Shown here: piece by piece, positions 24,669-32,778 of the stretch
How positions within the stretch are numbered: position 1 is the first letter of the stretch
Layout of the letters: each line of letters starts with the position of its first letter
From: Burkholderiales bacterium
GTDB lineage: Bacteria; Pseudomonadota; Gammaproteobacteria; Burkholderiales; Burkholderiaceae_E
DNA length: 64,000 bases
Direction of reading: 5' to 3'
Assembly: GCA_026399835.1 (NCBI GenBank)
Contig: JAPLQE010000069.1
Location: 62,001 to 126,000, forward strand
The notes under the pieces: generated by a model
Databases searched by the model: none
The model's input: only the letters and a program-made list of their open reading frames with translations
What the model was told of the DNA's origin: nothing
Made by a program: the position numbers and the translations under genes

Positions 24669-25409
24669 ATGGCCGTTCCCCTCATGCACGCACTCGAAGC
24701 CGGTCAACTGAACCGGCTCCTTCGCGACCTCGAGCTCACTGCGCCGGTGGCGATCCGACGCGCCGCGCCGCAGGCAGAGCAGCACCTGTGGCTGCTGATC
24801 CGCCTGCGGGAGACGGACGTCGGCACCGATGCGACCTTCCAGCAGCGCCTGGCCCGTCACATCGGGCTGCGGGGCAAGCTGCGGGCGCGCAAGCAGTCGC
24901 TCTTCGATGTGCTGCAGGACATCAAATCGCTCGAGCGCCCGGCTTTCGAGGACGTGCTGTTGCGCGTCAGCGAGCTGACCGGGCAGATCGAGAAGTCCGT
25001 GGCGTCCTCGCTGCTGTCGCTGCTCGACCCCGAGCAGCCGTCCATCGACCGCGATCTGCGCGAACTGCTGCCGCGCTACGGCTTCCCGGTGCTGGCCGAG
25101 GCGCCGATGTTCGACGAATGCGTGGCCTGGCACCGCAGGCTGAGCGGCCTGTTCGAGCAGGTGACCGCGTCGACGCGCTGGGCGTCGATCTCGGGGCGTC
25201 TGGACGGCGGCCTGCCGACCGCGACCGGCGCGGTGCTGACCGAGGTGCGAAAGCTGAACCTGCACCTGAGCCATTCGCGGCGCGTGGTCGCGCTGATGCC
25301 CACGCTCGAGCCGGTGAACCGGATCGTCCGCCGACTGCCGGCAGCGGTCGCGGTGACCGCCGAGCCGGCCGGCATCCGCGCCAGCGGCCGGCTGCACCTG
25401 TGCCGCTGA
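24669..25409 (+). CDS. Hypothetical helical protein
   Basis: 246 aa from ATG 24669; an ATG at 24684 is also possible. I do not recognise it. It is soluble, mostly helical by eye and rich in Leu, Arg and Glu. A central segment reads SLFDVLQDIKSLERPAFEDV, then LLPRYGFPVLAEAPMFDECV. The last 50 residues contain a basic patch (RKLNLHLSHSRRVVALMP). No signal peptide or membrane helix. It is alone between the sigma factor gene and argF (opposite strand). Confidence 0.7.
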   Translation: MAVPLMHALEAGQLNRLLRDLELTAPVAIRRAAPQAEQHLWLLIRLRETDVGTDATFQQRLARHIGLRGKLRARKQSLFDVLQDIKSLERPAFEDVLLRVSELTGQIEKSVASSLLSLLDPEQPSIDRDLRELLPRYGFPVLAEAPMFDECVAWHRRLSGLFEQVTASTRWASISGRLDGGLPTATGAVLTEVRKLNLHLSHSRRVVALMPTLEPVNRIVRRLPAAVAVTAEPAGIRASGRLHLCR

Positions 25410-25480
25410 GGGCGGGCAGGGCGTCAGCCCCCTGATCCGGCGCCGTCGAGGCGTCGGGCTGCCGCTCCCGCCGGCGCCAT

Positions 25481-26413
25481 TCAGGCGTCGGCCACGGTCC
25501 CCAGCAGCAGGTACTCCATCAGGGCCTTCTGCACATGGAGCCGGTTCTCGGCCTCGTCCCAGACCACCGACTGCGGTCCGTCCATCACCTCGGCAGACAC
25601 CTCCTCGCCGCGGTGGGCCGGCAGGCAGTGCATGAAGAGCGCGTCCGGCCGCGCCTGACGCATCATGTCCGAATCGACCTGCCAGTCCGCGAAGGCCGCC
25701 AGCCGGTCGCGGCTCTCGTCCTCGAAGCCCATGCTCGTCCAGACGTCGGTGCTGACCAGGTCGGCACCGGCGCAGGCCAGCATCGGGTCGTCGAAGCACT
25801 CGAGGTGAGCCGCATCGCGCGGCGACACCCGTGACGCGTCGATCCTGTAGCCGGGCGGCGTCGAGATCCGGATCCGGAAGTCCAGCAGCCCGGCGGCCTG
25901 GATCCAGGTGTAGGCCATGTTGTTCGCATCGCCGATCCAGGCGACCGTGCGGCCCGCGATCGGGCCGCGCTGCTCGATGAACGTGTACACGTCCGCCAGC
26001 ACCTGGCAGGGGTGGTACTCGTTCGTCAGGCCGTTGATCACCGACACCCGGGAGTGCGCGGCGAAGCGCTCGACGATCGACTGTTCGTAGGTCCTGATCA
26101 TCACCAGGTCGCACATTCGCGAGATGACCTGCGCGGCGTCCTCGACCGGCTCGCCGCGCCCGAGCTGCGAGTCGCGCGTGTTCAGGTAGACGCCGGCCCC
26201 GCCGAGCTGGTGGATGCCGGCCTCGAAGGACAGTCGGGTACGTGTCGACTGCTTCTCGAAGATCATTACCAGCGTGCGGTCGGCCAGCGGGTGATGGGGC
26301 TGGTAGCGCTTGAAGCGGTCCTTGATCACGCGCGTGCGCGCGAACAGGTGCTCGATCTCGGCGCGCTCGAAGTCGACGAACTGCAGGAAGTGCCGGATGG
26401 GGAGGGTGCTCAT
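25481..26413 (-). CDS. argF: Ornithine carbamoyltransferase
   Basis: 310 aa. Makes citrulline from ornithine and carbamoyl phosphate in arginine synthesis. The carbamoyl-phosphate loop STRTR is at residues 56-60. HPCQ lies in NEYHPCQVLADV and the ornithine loop is HCLPAHRGEEV. It lies 13 bp behind argD on the same strand, so the two form an operon. No arginine-regulator (ArgR) box could be picked out. Confidence 0.97.
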   Translation of the reverse strand: MSTLPIRHFLQFVDFERAEIEHLFARTRVIKDRFKRYQPHHPLADRTLVMIFEKQSTRTRLSFEAGIHQLGGAGVYLNTRDSQLGRGEPVEDAAQVISRMCDLVMIRTYEQSIVERFAAHSRVSVINGLTNEYHPCQVLADVYTFIEQRGPIAGRTVAWIGDANNMAYTWIQAAGLLDFRIRISTPPGYRIDASRVSPRDAAHLECFDDPMLACAGADLVSTDVWTSMGFEDESRDRLAAFADWQVDSDMMRQARPDALFMHCLPAHRGEEVSAEVMDGPQSVVWDEAENRLHVQKALMEYLLLGTVADA

Positions 26414-26426
26414 CGTCGTCTGCCCG

Positions 26427-27623
26427 TCAGGTCTGAGCGACCGGGCGCGACGCGACGTCGCGCAGGATCGGTGCCAGCGTGGCGACTGCGAGCTCGGCTT
26501 GCTCGCGCGAGAGGATCAGTGGCGGGAGCAGCCGCACGACGCTGTCGGCGGTGACGTTGAGCACGAGACCAGCCTTCAGCGCGAGGCCTACGACCTCGCC
26601 GCAGGGGCGGTCGAGCTCGATGCCGATCATCAGGCCGGTGCCGCGCACCTCGCGAACGCCCGGCACCCCGGCGAGCTCCCGGCGCATGCCGCCCATGAGG
26701 ACCTCACCCATCGCGGTCGCATGATCGAGCAGTCCGTCCTCCTCCATGACGTCGATGGTGACCAGGCCGGCCCGCATCGCGAGAGGGTTCCCGCCGAAGG
26801 TCGTGCCGTGGTTGCCCGGCTTGAACACCTCGGCGGCGGCGCCGTGCGCGACCACCGCGCCCACCGGGATGCCGGAGGAGACGCCCTTGGCCAGCGGCAT
26901 CACGTCCGGACGGATGCCGGCCCACTGGTGGGCGAACCACTTGCCGGTGCGGCCGGTGCCGCACTGCACCTCGTCGACCATCATCAGCCAGCCGCGGGCG
27001 TCGCAGAGCGCCCGGACCTGACGCAAGTAGTCGGTGCGGGCGGGCTGGATGCCGCCTTCGCCCTGGATCGCCTCGAGGAACACCGCGACGACGTTGGGGC
27101 GTTCCGCGGCGATGCGGTTCAGCGCGTCGATGTCGTTGAGCGGCACGCGCACGAAGCCGGGGACCAGCGGCTCGAAGCCCTTCTGCACCTTGTCGTTGCC
27201 CGTCGCCGACAGCGTCGCCAGCGAGCGGCCGTGGAAGGCCTTCTCGTAGACCACGATCTCGGGCAGGTCGATGCCGCGGTCGTGGCCGTACTTGCGCGCG
27301 ATCTTGATCGCCGCCTCGTTGGCCTCGAGCCCCGAGTTGCAGAAGAAGACGTTGGTCATCCCCGACAGGTCGACCAGCCGCTGGGCGAGCTGTCGGCGCA
27401 GCGGGATCTCGAACAGGTTCGAGGTGTGGATGATCTTGGAGGCCTGGTCGGCGATCGCCGCGACCAGTCTCGGGTGGTTGTGCCCGAGGGTGTTGACCGC
27501 GATCCCGGCGAGCAGGTCGAGGTAGCGCCGACCGTCGGTATCGTAGAGCCACGCGCCGTCGCCTCGGTCGAACGCGACCGGCTGGGGGGCGTAGGTCGGC
27601 ATCACGGGGCTGGCGGCGGTCAT
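26427..27623 (-). CDS. argD: Acetylornithine aminotransferase
   Basis: 398 aa from ATG 27623, which has AAGGA just upstream; ATG 27605 is an alternative. PLP-dependent class III aminotransferase acting before argF in arginine synthesis. The GIAVNTLGHNHP opening, FFCNSGLEANEAAIK, MMVDEVQCGTGRTG and the PLP-binding lysine in PLAKGVSSGIP are all present. The minus strand has TAGAAT at 27665-27670 as a possible -10. DUF3579 is transcribed divergently. Confidence 0.95.
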   Translation of the reverse strand: MTAASPVMPTYAPQPVAFDRGDGAWLYDTDGRRYLDLLAGIAVNTLGHNHPRLVAAIADQASKIIHTSNLFEIPLRRQLAQRLVDLSGMTNVFFCNSGLEANEAAIKIARKYGHDRGIDLPEIVVYEKAFHGRSLATLSATGNDKVQKGFEPLVPGFVRVPLNDIDALNRIAAERPNVVAVFLEAIQGEGGIQPARTDYLRQVRALCDARGWLMMVDEVQCGTGRTGKWFAHQWAGIRPDVMPLAKGVSSGIPVGAVVAHGAAAEVFKPGNHGTTFGGNPLAMRAGLVTIDVMEEDGLLDHATAMGEVLMGGMRRELAGVPGVREVRGTGLMIGIELDRPCGEVVGLALKAGLVLNVTADSVVRLLPPLILSREQAELAVATLAPILRDVASRPVAQT

Positions 27624-27711
27624 CGCGGTTCCTTCGCGGCAGGGCATCGAGCCTAAGGGGCTGAATTCTAGGGGATTTCCGGCCGTCCGGCGAATCGTCG
27701 GCCGGGTTCGG

Positions 27712-27744
27712 CCGCGGTGCCGCCGCGGTGCCGCCGCGGTGCCG
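27712..27744 (+). repeat. Three tandem copies of an 11-bp unit
   Basis: CCGCGGTGCCG occurs three times without a gap at 27712-27722, 27723-27733 and 27734-27744. It directly abuts a -10 element, so copy number would change the sequence where a -35 box should be. Confidence 0.9.
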
Positions 27745-27745
27745 T

Positions 27746-27751
27746 TATACT
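27746..27751 (+). promoter_or_regulatory. -10 element of DUF3579 gene
   Basis: TATACT, 37 bp before the DUF3579 ATG, in the only AT-rich stretch of this intergenic region. The -35 position falls in the tandem repeat. Confidence 0.45.
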
Positions 27752-27788
27752 TTCGTATTGCTTTCCGAACCGGCGCTCTGCCCGGCCG

Positions 27789-28133
27789 ATGTCGTCCGAC
27801 ACCCCGTCCCCGACCGTTGCCGCGACCGCCGTCGAACAGCTGCCGGCGACGCCTTTCCTGATCGTCGGCGTGACCTCCGCCGGTCGAGGCTTCCGGCCGA
27901 GCGACTGGGCGGACCGGCTCGCCGGGGTGATGGCCAGCTTCCAGCCCCCGGGCAGCGGCCCTCATTCGCACCTGCACTACTCCCCGTACGTCGTCCCCGG
28001 CCTGCACGGTGCCCACAAGTGCGTGCGGGTCGACCCCGCGATTTCCGAGGTCGAGCCGATGGCGCTGGCCTTCCTGCTGAACTTCGCCCGGGACAACGAC
28101 CTGCAGCTCGTCATCAGTTCTGGCGGTGCGTGA
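27789..28133 (+). CDS. DUF3579 domain protein
   Basis: 114 aa from ATG 27789. Carries the family-type core FLIVGVTSAGRGFRPSDWADRLAGVMASF, then VRVDPAISEVEPMALAFLLNFARDN. DUF3579 proteins are short, cytoplasmic and largely confined to Betaproteobacteria, with no known role. Here the gene is divergent from argD and followed by a terminator-like stem and a receiver-domain gene. Confidence 0.8.
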   Translation: MSSDTPSPTVAATAVEQLPATPFLIVGVTSAGRGFRPSDWADRLAGVMASFQPPGSGPHSHLHYSPYVVPGLHGAHKCVRVDPAISEVEPMALAFLLNFARDNDLQLVISSGGA

Positions 28134-28145
28134 ACTTCCTCGCGT

Positions 28146-28173
28146 AACGTCCTGCGCGACAAGGCGTTTTTTT
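28146..28173 (+). terminator. Terminator after DUF3579 gene
   Basis: An imperfect stem (AACGTCCT with AAGGCGTT, one bulge) is followed by seven T residues, 12 bp after the stop codon. Confidence 0.55.
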
Positions 28174-28253
28174 GTTGGAACCGCTTGCACAGCGATGCGC
28201 TCAGCAGTTTAAAATCTCGGTCGGACCCGACTTCGACCCGCCGACCCCCGCAG

Positions 28254-29162
28254 ATGCCTGGAACCCGCCACGAACGCCCCGCAGCCGACGCTTCGAAGAG
28301 GGCGCCTGCACCGCCGGCATCGGGCGGCGATGCGCCGCGTCCCGAGATCCGAGTCGCCGCGTTCGGGCTCGCCGAGCGCTTCCAGCGGATGCTCGAGATC
28401 GTGTTCCGGCACGCTCGCCACAACCCGTACCAGTTCGTGCTGTCGGTGTCGCGCGGGCCCGGCGACTATGACCTGGCGCTGGTCGACATGACCGCCAAGG
28501 GCGGGCCGGAGGTCGCGCAGACGCTGCGCCGGCTGCCGGAGAACCGCCCGATCGTCACCGTGGGCCGCCGCGAGGACCCGACGCGGGCCTGCGACGACCT
28601 GACCCTGCAGCGATTCGCGATCAACCTGCTGGGGGTGCTGAACCGGACGGTCGAGCGCACCGTGCTGCGCCCGGCCCGGCTCGGCGCCGCGGCGATCGCC
28701 CGCAGCGCCGCCGCCCTGATGGGCCAGCTGGACGCCGAGACCCTTCTCGGGCGCAAGGCGCGCGCGCTGCTGATCGACGAGAGCCCCGCGGTCCGCCGTC
28801 AGCTGTCGCTGGCGCTGCACCAGATGGGGCTCGACTGCGAGGGCGTGGGCAGCGGCCGGGAGGCGCTCGACGTGATGGCGGTGCGCCGCTACGAGCTGGT
28901 GTTCCTCGAGGCCGATCTGCCCGACATGCCGGGACTGCGGCTCGCCCGCGACATCAAGCGCGACCCGGCGCTGCGTGGCATGCCGGTCATCGTCCTGACC
29001 CGCCGCACCGGGCCGCTGGACATGCTGCGCGGCGCCTGGTCGCGCTGCGACAGCTACCTGGTGAAGCCGGTGACGCTGCAGACACTGCGCGAGACCGTGG
29101 CCCGCTGCCTGCGCAAGTCGCTCGCATCGACGGTCCGGGGCGGGGCGGTCGCGCCCGCCTGA
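28254..29162 (+). CDS. Double receiver-like protein, phospho-Asp replaced by Glu
   Basis: 302 aa from ATG 28254; an upstream TTG at 28185 falls in the likely promoter (TTGCAC 28185-28190, TTTAAA 28208-28213). Residues 33 to about 155 look like a diverged receiver domain (DYDLALVDMTAKGG). Residues 169-290 are a clearer one: LLIDES holds the acidic pair D175/E176, then T249 and K271 (YLVKPV). At the phosphorylation position the sequence reads FLEADLPDMPG, so E219 stands where Asp is needed. No output domain is present. It may act as a protein-interaction module rather than a phospho-switch. Confidence 0.8.
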   Translation: MPGTRHERPAADASKRAPAPPASGGDAPRPEIRVAAFGLAERFQRMLEIVFRHARHNPYQFVLSVSRGPGDYDLALVDMTAKGGPEVAQTLRRLPENRPIVTVGRREDPTRACDDLTLQRFAINLLGVLNRTVERTVLRPARLGAAAIARSAAALMGQLDAETLLGRKARALLIDESPAVRRQLSLALHQMGLDCEGVGSGREALDVMAVRRYELVFLEADLPDMPGLRLARDIKRDPALRGMPVIVLTRRTGPLDMLRGAWSRCDSYLVKPVTLQTLRETVARCLRKSLASTVRGGAVAPA

Positions 29163-29197
29163 GCCGGGCGCGCGCTGCGGCGCACCGCAGATGCAGA

Positions 29198-29275
29198 CGG
29201 GCGCCTCGGCGCCCGTCTCCACATCCCGGGCGCCTCGGCGCCCGTCTCCACATCCCGGGCGCCTCGGCGCCCGTC
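29198..29275. repeat. 29-bp tandem repeat of palindromes between convergent genes
   Basis: A 29-bp unit occurs twice in full (29199-29227, 29228-29256) and once in part (29257-29274). Each copy carries the palindrome GGGCGCCTCGGCGCCC. The block sits between the receiver gene and efp and could terminate transcription from both sides. Confidence 0.85.
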
Positions 29276-29311
29276 GTCCGGTGCCCGCCTGCGCGGGTCA
29301 CCGGGCAGCCC

Positions 29312-29872
29312 TCACTTCACGCGACTCTTGTACTCGCCGGTGCGGGTGTCGATCTCGATCTTGTCGCCGATGTCCACGAACGCCGGAACGGGCAGCTCGA
29401 AGCCGGTCGGCTTGATGCGCGCGGGCTTCATGACCTTGCCCGAGGTGTCACCCTTGACCGCGGGTTCGGTGTACTCGACCTCGCGCACGACGCTGTTGGC
29501 CATCTCGAGCGAGATGGCGCGACCGTCGTAGAACACCACGTCGCAGGGCATGCCCTCGTCGATGTAGTTCAGCGCGTCGCCCATGCTCTCGGCCTCGACC
29601 TCGTACTGGTTGTACTCGGTGTCCATGAAGACATGCATCGGGTCGGCGAAGTAGGAGTAGGTGCACTCCTTGCGGTCCAGCATCAGCACGTCGAACTTCT
29701 CGTCGGCCTTGTACACCGACTCGGTGTTCGACCCATTGAGCAGGTTCTTGAGCTTCATCTTCACGACCGCGGAATTGCGGCCGGACTTGTTGTACTCGGC
29801 CTTCTGCACGACCATCGGCTCGGTGCCGATCATCACGACGTTGCCGGTGCGCAGTTCCTGGGCGGTCTTCAT
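29312..29872 (-). CDS. efp: Elongation factor P, arginine-32 type
   Basis: 186 aa. EF-P rescues ribosomes stalled at polyproline. The tip loop reads [10 protein letters not shown] with R32, not the lysine of the EpmA/B-modified type. R32 is the residue rhamnosylated by EarP in Pseudomonas and Neisseria. The earP gene lies 31 bp upstream on the same strand, so modification by EarP is strongly implied. The minus strand has its own TATAAT at 29903-29908 overlapping the earP stop, so efp can be expressed more strongly than earP. Confidence 0.98.
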   Translation of the reverse strand: MKTAQELRTGNVVMIGTEPMVVQKAEYNKSGRNSAVVKMKLKNLLNGSNTESVYKADEKFDVLMLDRKECTYSYFADPMHVFMDTEYNQYEVEAESMGDALNYIDEGMPCDVVFYDGRAISLEMANSVVREVEYTEPAVKGDTSGKVMKPARIKPTGFELPVPAFVDIGDKIEIDTRTGEYKSRVK

Positions 29873-29902
29873 GGCTAGAGGATTGTCCTACGTTAGCCCG
29901 CG

Positions 29903-29908
29903 ATTATA
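29903..29908 (-). promoter_or_regulatory. efp -10 element
   Basis: Perfect TATAAT on the minus strand, 30 bp before the efp ATG and overlapping the earP stop codon. The -35 is weak. Confidence 0.5.
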
Positions 29909-31037
29909 GCTTGCCGGCAACGAATTCGACGAGCCGGGCGGCGAGGTCGCGCCGCCGGGCCGCGTTCCGGGCCCAGCGCGCGGCGGCTTCGCGCAGTGCG
30001 GGCAGCGCTGGCAGCAGGCGATCGAGGGCTGCCGGCAGCCTGCCGGGATCGGCGGCCAGGGCCTCGGGGGCGGCGTTCCAGGCAAGCGACGTCTCGGTCA
30101 GTGCCGCCGCGGGCTCGGGACCCGGAGCGGCCGCCGCGCACCAGCCCTCGACGAACGCCCGGACCTTCGGCAGGTGCGCGTCTTCGGCCTGCCGGTAGGC
30201 CTGCCAGACCATCGGGCGCTGCGCCCATAGCCCACGCACGAACGACTCCTCGCCGCGCACGAAGTTCAGCGTGCTGCTCCACAGCAGCCGGTCGTAGTCG
30301 GCCTGCGGCACGAACGGCACCGGTACTGCCAGCGGATGGCCGGCTGCGGCTGGGGCCACGCCCGCGGGTACCAGCACGCGCCAGCCTTCATCCCGCGCGG
30401 CGAGCGCGTCGAGGAGGGCCAGGGCGGGTGCGTCCGGATAGCAGAAGAGCGAGGCGATCGGCTCGCCGGGGCGCGCTGCGACGCCGATCGAGGCGAGGAA
30501 GACGCCGCGGGCCGCGTCGTCGAACGCATCGTGGCGCGCGAGCAGATCGGACTCGCGCAGCAGCCCGCCGGTGGACGCGTCGAATCCGGGAAAGAAGAAG
30601 TGCTCGACCAGTCCGTCGGACTTCGGCGAGGGCAGGCCGTGGTGCGAGCGCACCCAGCCTTCGGCGGACAGGTACTCGAGGTCGACCCAGACCGGCCGGC
30701 GCGCGCCCATCGCGGCACGGTAGCCCGCGGGCAGGGTGCAGCCGAGGGCGCCGATGACGACGTCGGCGACCTCTTCTGCATCCGGGGCCGAGAGCCGAGT
30801 ATCCGCCTCGTGCCAGGCCTCGATCCGTACGCCGTCGAGCACCGTGCCTGCGGCGGCGCCCGGCTGCAGCGCCCGCAGCGTCGAGAGGTCGTCGATCCAG
30901 AGACGCACCTGAAGGCCGTGCTCGCGCACGAGCTGGCGTGCGAGCCGCCAGCAGAAGCCCGCGTCGCCGTAGTTGTCGACGACACGGCAGAAGACGTCCC
31001 AGCGGGTGCCGCGCACGCGTCGGTCCCGATCGCTCAT
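29904..31037 (-). CDS. earP: EF-P arginine rhamnosyltransferase EarP
   Basis: 377 aa. Transfers rhamnose from dTDP-rhamnose to Arg32 of EF-P. The N-terminal motif WDVFCRVVDNYGDAGFCWRLA holds D21 and D25, equivalent to the two catalytic aspartates described for the Pseudomonas enzyme. The later NFVRGEESFVRG segment supplies the matching glutamate and the dTDP-rhamnose loop. GT-B fold glycosyltransferase (formerly DUF2331). The efp gene follows after 31 bp. Confidence 0.96.
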   Translation of the reverse strand: MSDRDRRVRGTRWDVFCRVVDNYGDAGFCWRLARQLVREHGLQVRLWIDDLSTLRALQPGAAAGTVLDGVRIEAWHEADTRLSAPDAEEVADVVIGALGCTLPAGYRAAMGARRPVWVDLEYLSAEGWVRSHHGLPSPKSDGLVEHFFFPGFDASTGGLLRESDLLARHDAFDDAARGVFLASIGVAARPGEPIASLFCYPDAPALALLDALAARDEGWRVLVPAGVAPAAAGHPLAVPVPFVPQADYDRLLWSSTLNFVRGEESFVRGLWAQRPMVWQAYRQAEDAHLPKVRAFVEGWCAAAAPGPEPAAALTETSLAWNAAPEALAADPGRLPAALDRLLPALPALREAAARWARNAARRRDLAARLVEFVAGKL

Positions 31038-31078
31038 GGGACGGGCGGCGATGACGCGCGAGGGGGTTGCGCGGGCAT

Positions 31079-31609
31079 TCAGCCCCGCAGCAGCAGCTCG
31101 CGCAGGCGTCGCAGGCTGCTGGCGTCGCCGCGCCGCGAGAACGGCAGCGGGAGCGGGGAGGCGCCCCAGTTGACCGTTCCCTTGAGCTCCCAGACGGTTT
31201 CCGGAAGTGGTCCGGCCACCAGCCGAGCGATCACGGCGCGCAGGTCGGCGGTGGCGACGTCGAGGGCCAGCGGCAGCTCCTTGGCGCCGCCCGCAGGCAG
31301 CACGAAGCGCTGCTCGGCGACCTTGCCCAGCGCGAGCGGCCGACCGAGGATCGCCAGATCGAAGTACAGATTCGAGAGCGGGATGTCGATCGTGTTCGGG
31401 TTCTGCGTCGCGATGCGCACCGTGAAGCGCACGCGCTCGGCGGTGACCGAGTCGACGGCAAGGTCCGAGAATGCGACCGTCGGGGGCTTGAGGTCAGCCG
31501 GCGGCAGCAGCGAGCCGCAGGCGGCCGTGCCCACGCCCGCGGACCCGACGGCCAGCAGCGCACCGAGCGTGCGGCGGCGGGCCGGGGAACGCGCACGGGT
31601 GCGGTCCAC
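31079..31609 (-). CDS. LEA14-like (WHy domain) lipoprotein
   Basis: 176 aa from GTG 31609, two bases after the aminotransferase stop. An Arg-rich start, a hydrophobic run and the lipobox GTAAC give a lipoprotein with Cys31. The mature part is a single LEA type 2 / water-stress beta-sandwich (VRFTVRIATQNPNTIDIPLSNLYFDL, then LPLALDVATADL). Betaproteobacterial members are small envelope lipoproteins of unknown function. It lies in a run with the aminotransferase and earP. Confidence 0.85.
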   Translation of the reverse strand: MDRTRARSPARRRTLGALLAVGSAGVGTAACGSLLPPADLKPPTVAFSDLAVDSVTAERVRFTVRIATQNPNTIDIPLSNLYFDLAILGRPLALGKVAEQRFVLPAGGAKELPLALDVATADLRAVIARLVAGPLPETVWELKGTVNWGASPLPLPFSRRGDASSLRRLRELLLRG

Positions 31610-31611
31610 CG

Positions 31612-32778
31612 CTAGAGCCTCGAGAGCCGCTCGAGCGCGAGCCCGAGCGTCTCGTCCTTCTTCGCGAAGCAGAAGCGCACGATGCCGTGCTCGACCGGCT
31701 CGGCGTAGAACGCCGACAGCGGGATCGCGGCGACGCCGATCTCGGTGGTCAGCCACTTTGCGAACTCGGCCTCGGGCAGATCCGAGATCGCGGTGTAGTC
31801 GACCATCTGGAAGTAGGTGCCCTGGCCGGGGTACAGGCGGAACCGCGTGTGGGCGAGGCCGGCACGGAACAGGTCGCGCTTGCGCTGGTAGAAGGCGCCG
31901 AGCTCGAGGTAGGGCGCGGGGTCGGCCATGTAGGCCGCCAGGCCGTGCTGCACCGGCGTGTTGACGGTGAACACGTTGAACTGGTGGACCTTGCGGAACT
32001 CGGCCGACAGGGCCGCGGGCGCGGCGCAGTAGGCGACCTTCCAGCCGGTCACGTGATAGGTCTTGCCGAACGAGGACACCACGAAGCTGCGCTCGGCCAG
32101 CGCCGGATAGCTGCATGCCGAGCGGTGCGGCTCGCCGTCGAACACCATGTGCTCGTAGACCTCGTCCGAGATCACGAACAGCCCGCGGTCGACCGCGATC
32201 GACTCGAGCCGGCGCATGTCGGCGTCCGACATCGTCTGGCCGCTGGGGTTGTGCGGCGAATTGACCAGGATCGCGCGGGTGCGCGGCGTGACCGCAGCCT
32301 CGATGCCGTCCCAGTCGACACGGAAATCCGCAGTCATCCCGACGCGCACCGCCACGCCGCCGGTGAGCTCGATGTTCGGGATGTAGCTGTCGTAGGACGG
32401 CTCGACGACGATGACCTCGTCGCCCGGCCGAACCAGCGCGAGGATGGCCGTGAAGATCGCCTGCGTGGCGCCCGCGGTGACGGTGATCTCGGTGTCGGCG
32501 TCGTAGCGGCGGCCGTACAGGCGTGCGACCTTGTCGGCGATCGCGCGGCGCAGCGCCGGGACGCCGGCCATCGGCGGGTACTGGTTGTGTCCGGCGCGCA
32601 TCGCGTCGGCGACCGCGTCGACCAGCCTCGGATCGCAGTCGAAGTCGGGGAAACCCTGGCCGAGATTGACCGCGCCGCGCTCGGCGGCAAGGGCCGACAT
32701 CACGGTGAAGATCGTCGTGCCCACCTTGGGCATCTTGGTCTCGAGGACCGGGGCAGGCGGCGTTCCGGGTGCGTTCAT
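31612..32778 (-). CDS. Class I/II aminotransferase, methionine aminotransferase-like
   Basis: 388 aa from ATG 32778. Fold-type I PLP enzyme: GQGFPDFDCDP, the substrate/PLP segment SPHNPSGQTM, the ISDEVYEHMVFDG region and the PLP lysine in SSFGKTYHVTGWK. It most resembles YbdL/methionine aminotransferases, which convert methionine to 4-methylthio-2-oxobutanoate. Kynurenine aminotransferase-like activity is a close alternative. Its ATG overlaps the PIN gene stop by ATGA. A perfect minus-strand TATAAT at 32803-32808 inside that gene could give it a separate promoter. Confidence 0.88.
   Translation of the reverse strand: MNAPGTPPAPVLETKMPKVGTTIFTVMSALAAERGAVNLGQGFPDFDCDPRLVDAVADAMRAGHNQYPPMAGVPALRRAIADKVARLYGRRYDADTEITVTAGATQAIFTAILALVRPGDEVIVVEPSYDSYIPNIELTGGVAVRVGMTADFRVDWDGIEAAVTPRTRAILVNSPHNPSGQTMSDADMRRLESIAVDRGLFVISDEVYEHMVFDGEPHRSACSYPALAERSFVVSSFGKTYHVTGWKVAYCAAPAALSAEFRKVHQFNVFTVNTPVQHGLAAYMADPAPYLELGAFYQRKRDLFRAGLAHTRFRLYPGQGTYFQMVDYTAISDLPEAEFAKWLTTEIGVAAIPLSAFYAEPVEHGIVRFCFAKKDETLGLALERLSRL

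Noticed and set aside
27712-27744. CRISPR-like or integration-site repeat
   Set aside because: The copies are contiguous 11-mers without spacers, and there are no cas, integrase or tRNA genes nearby.
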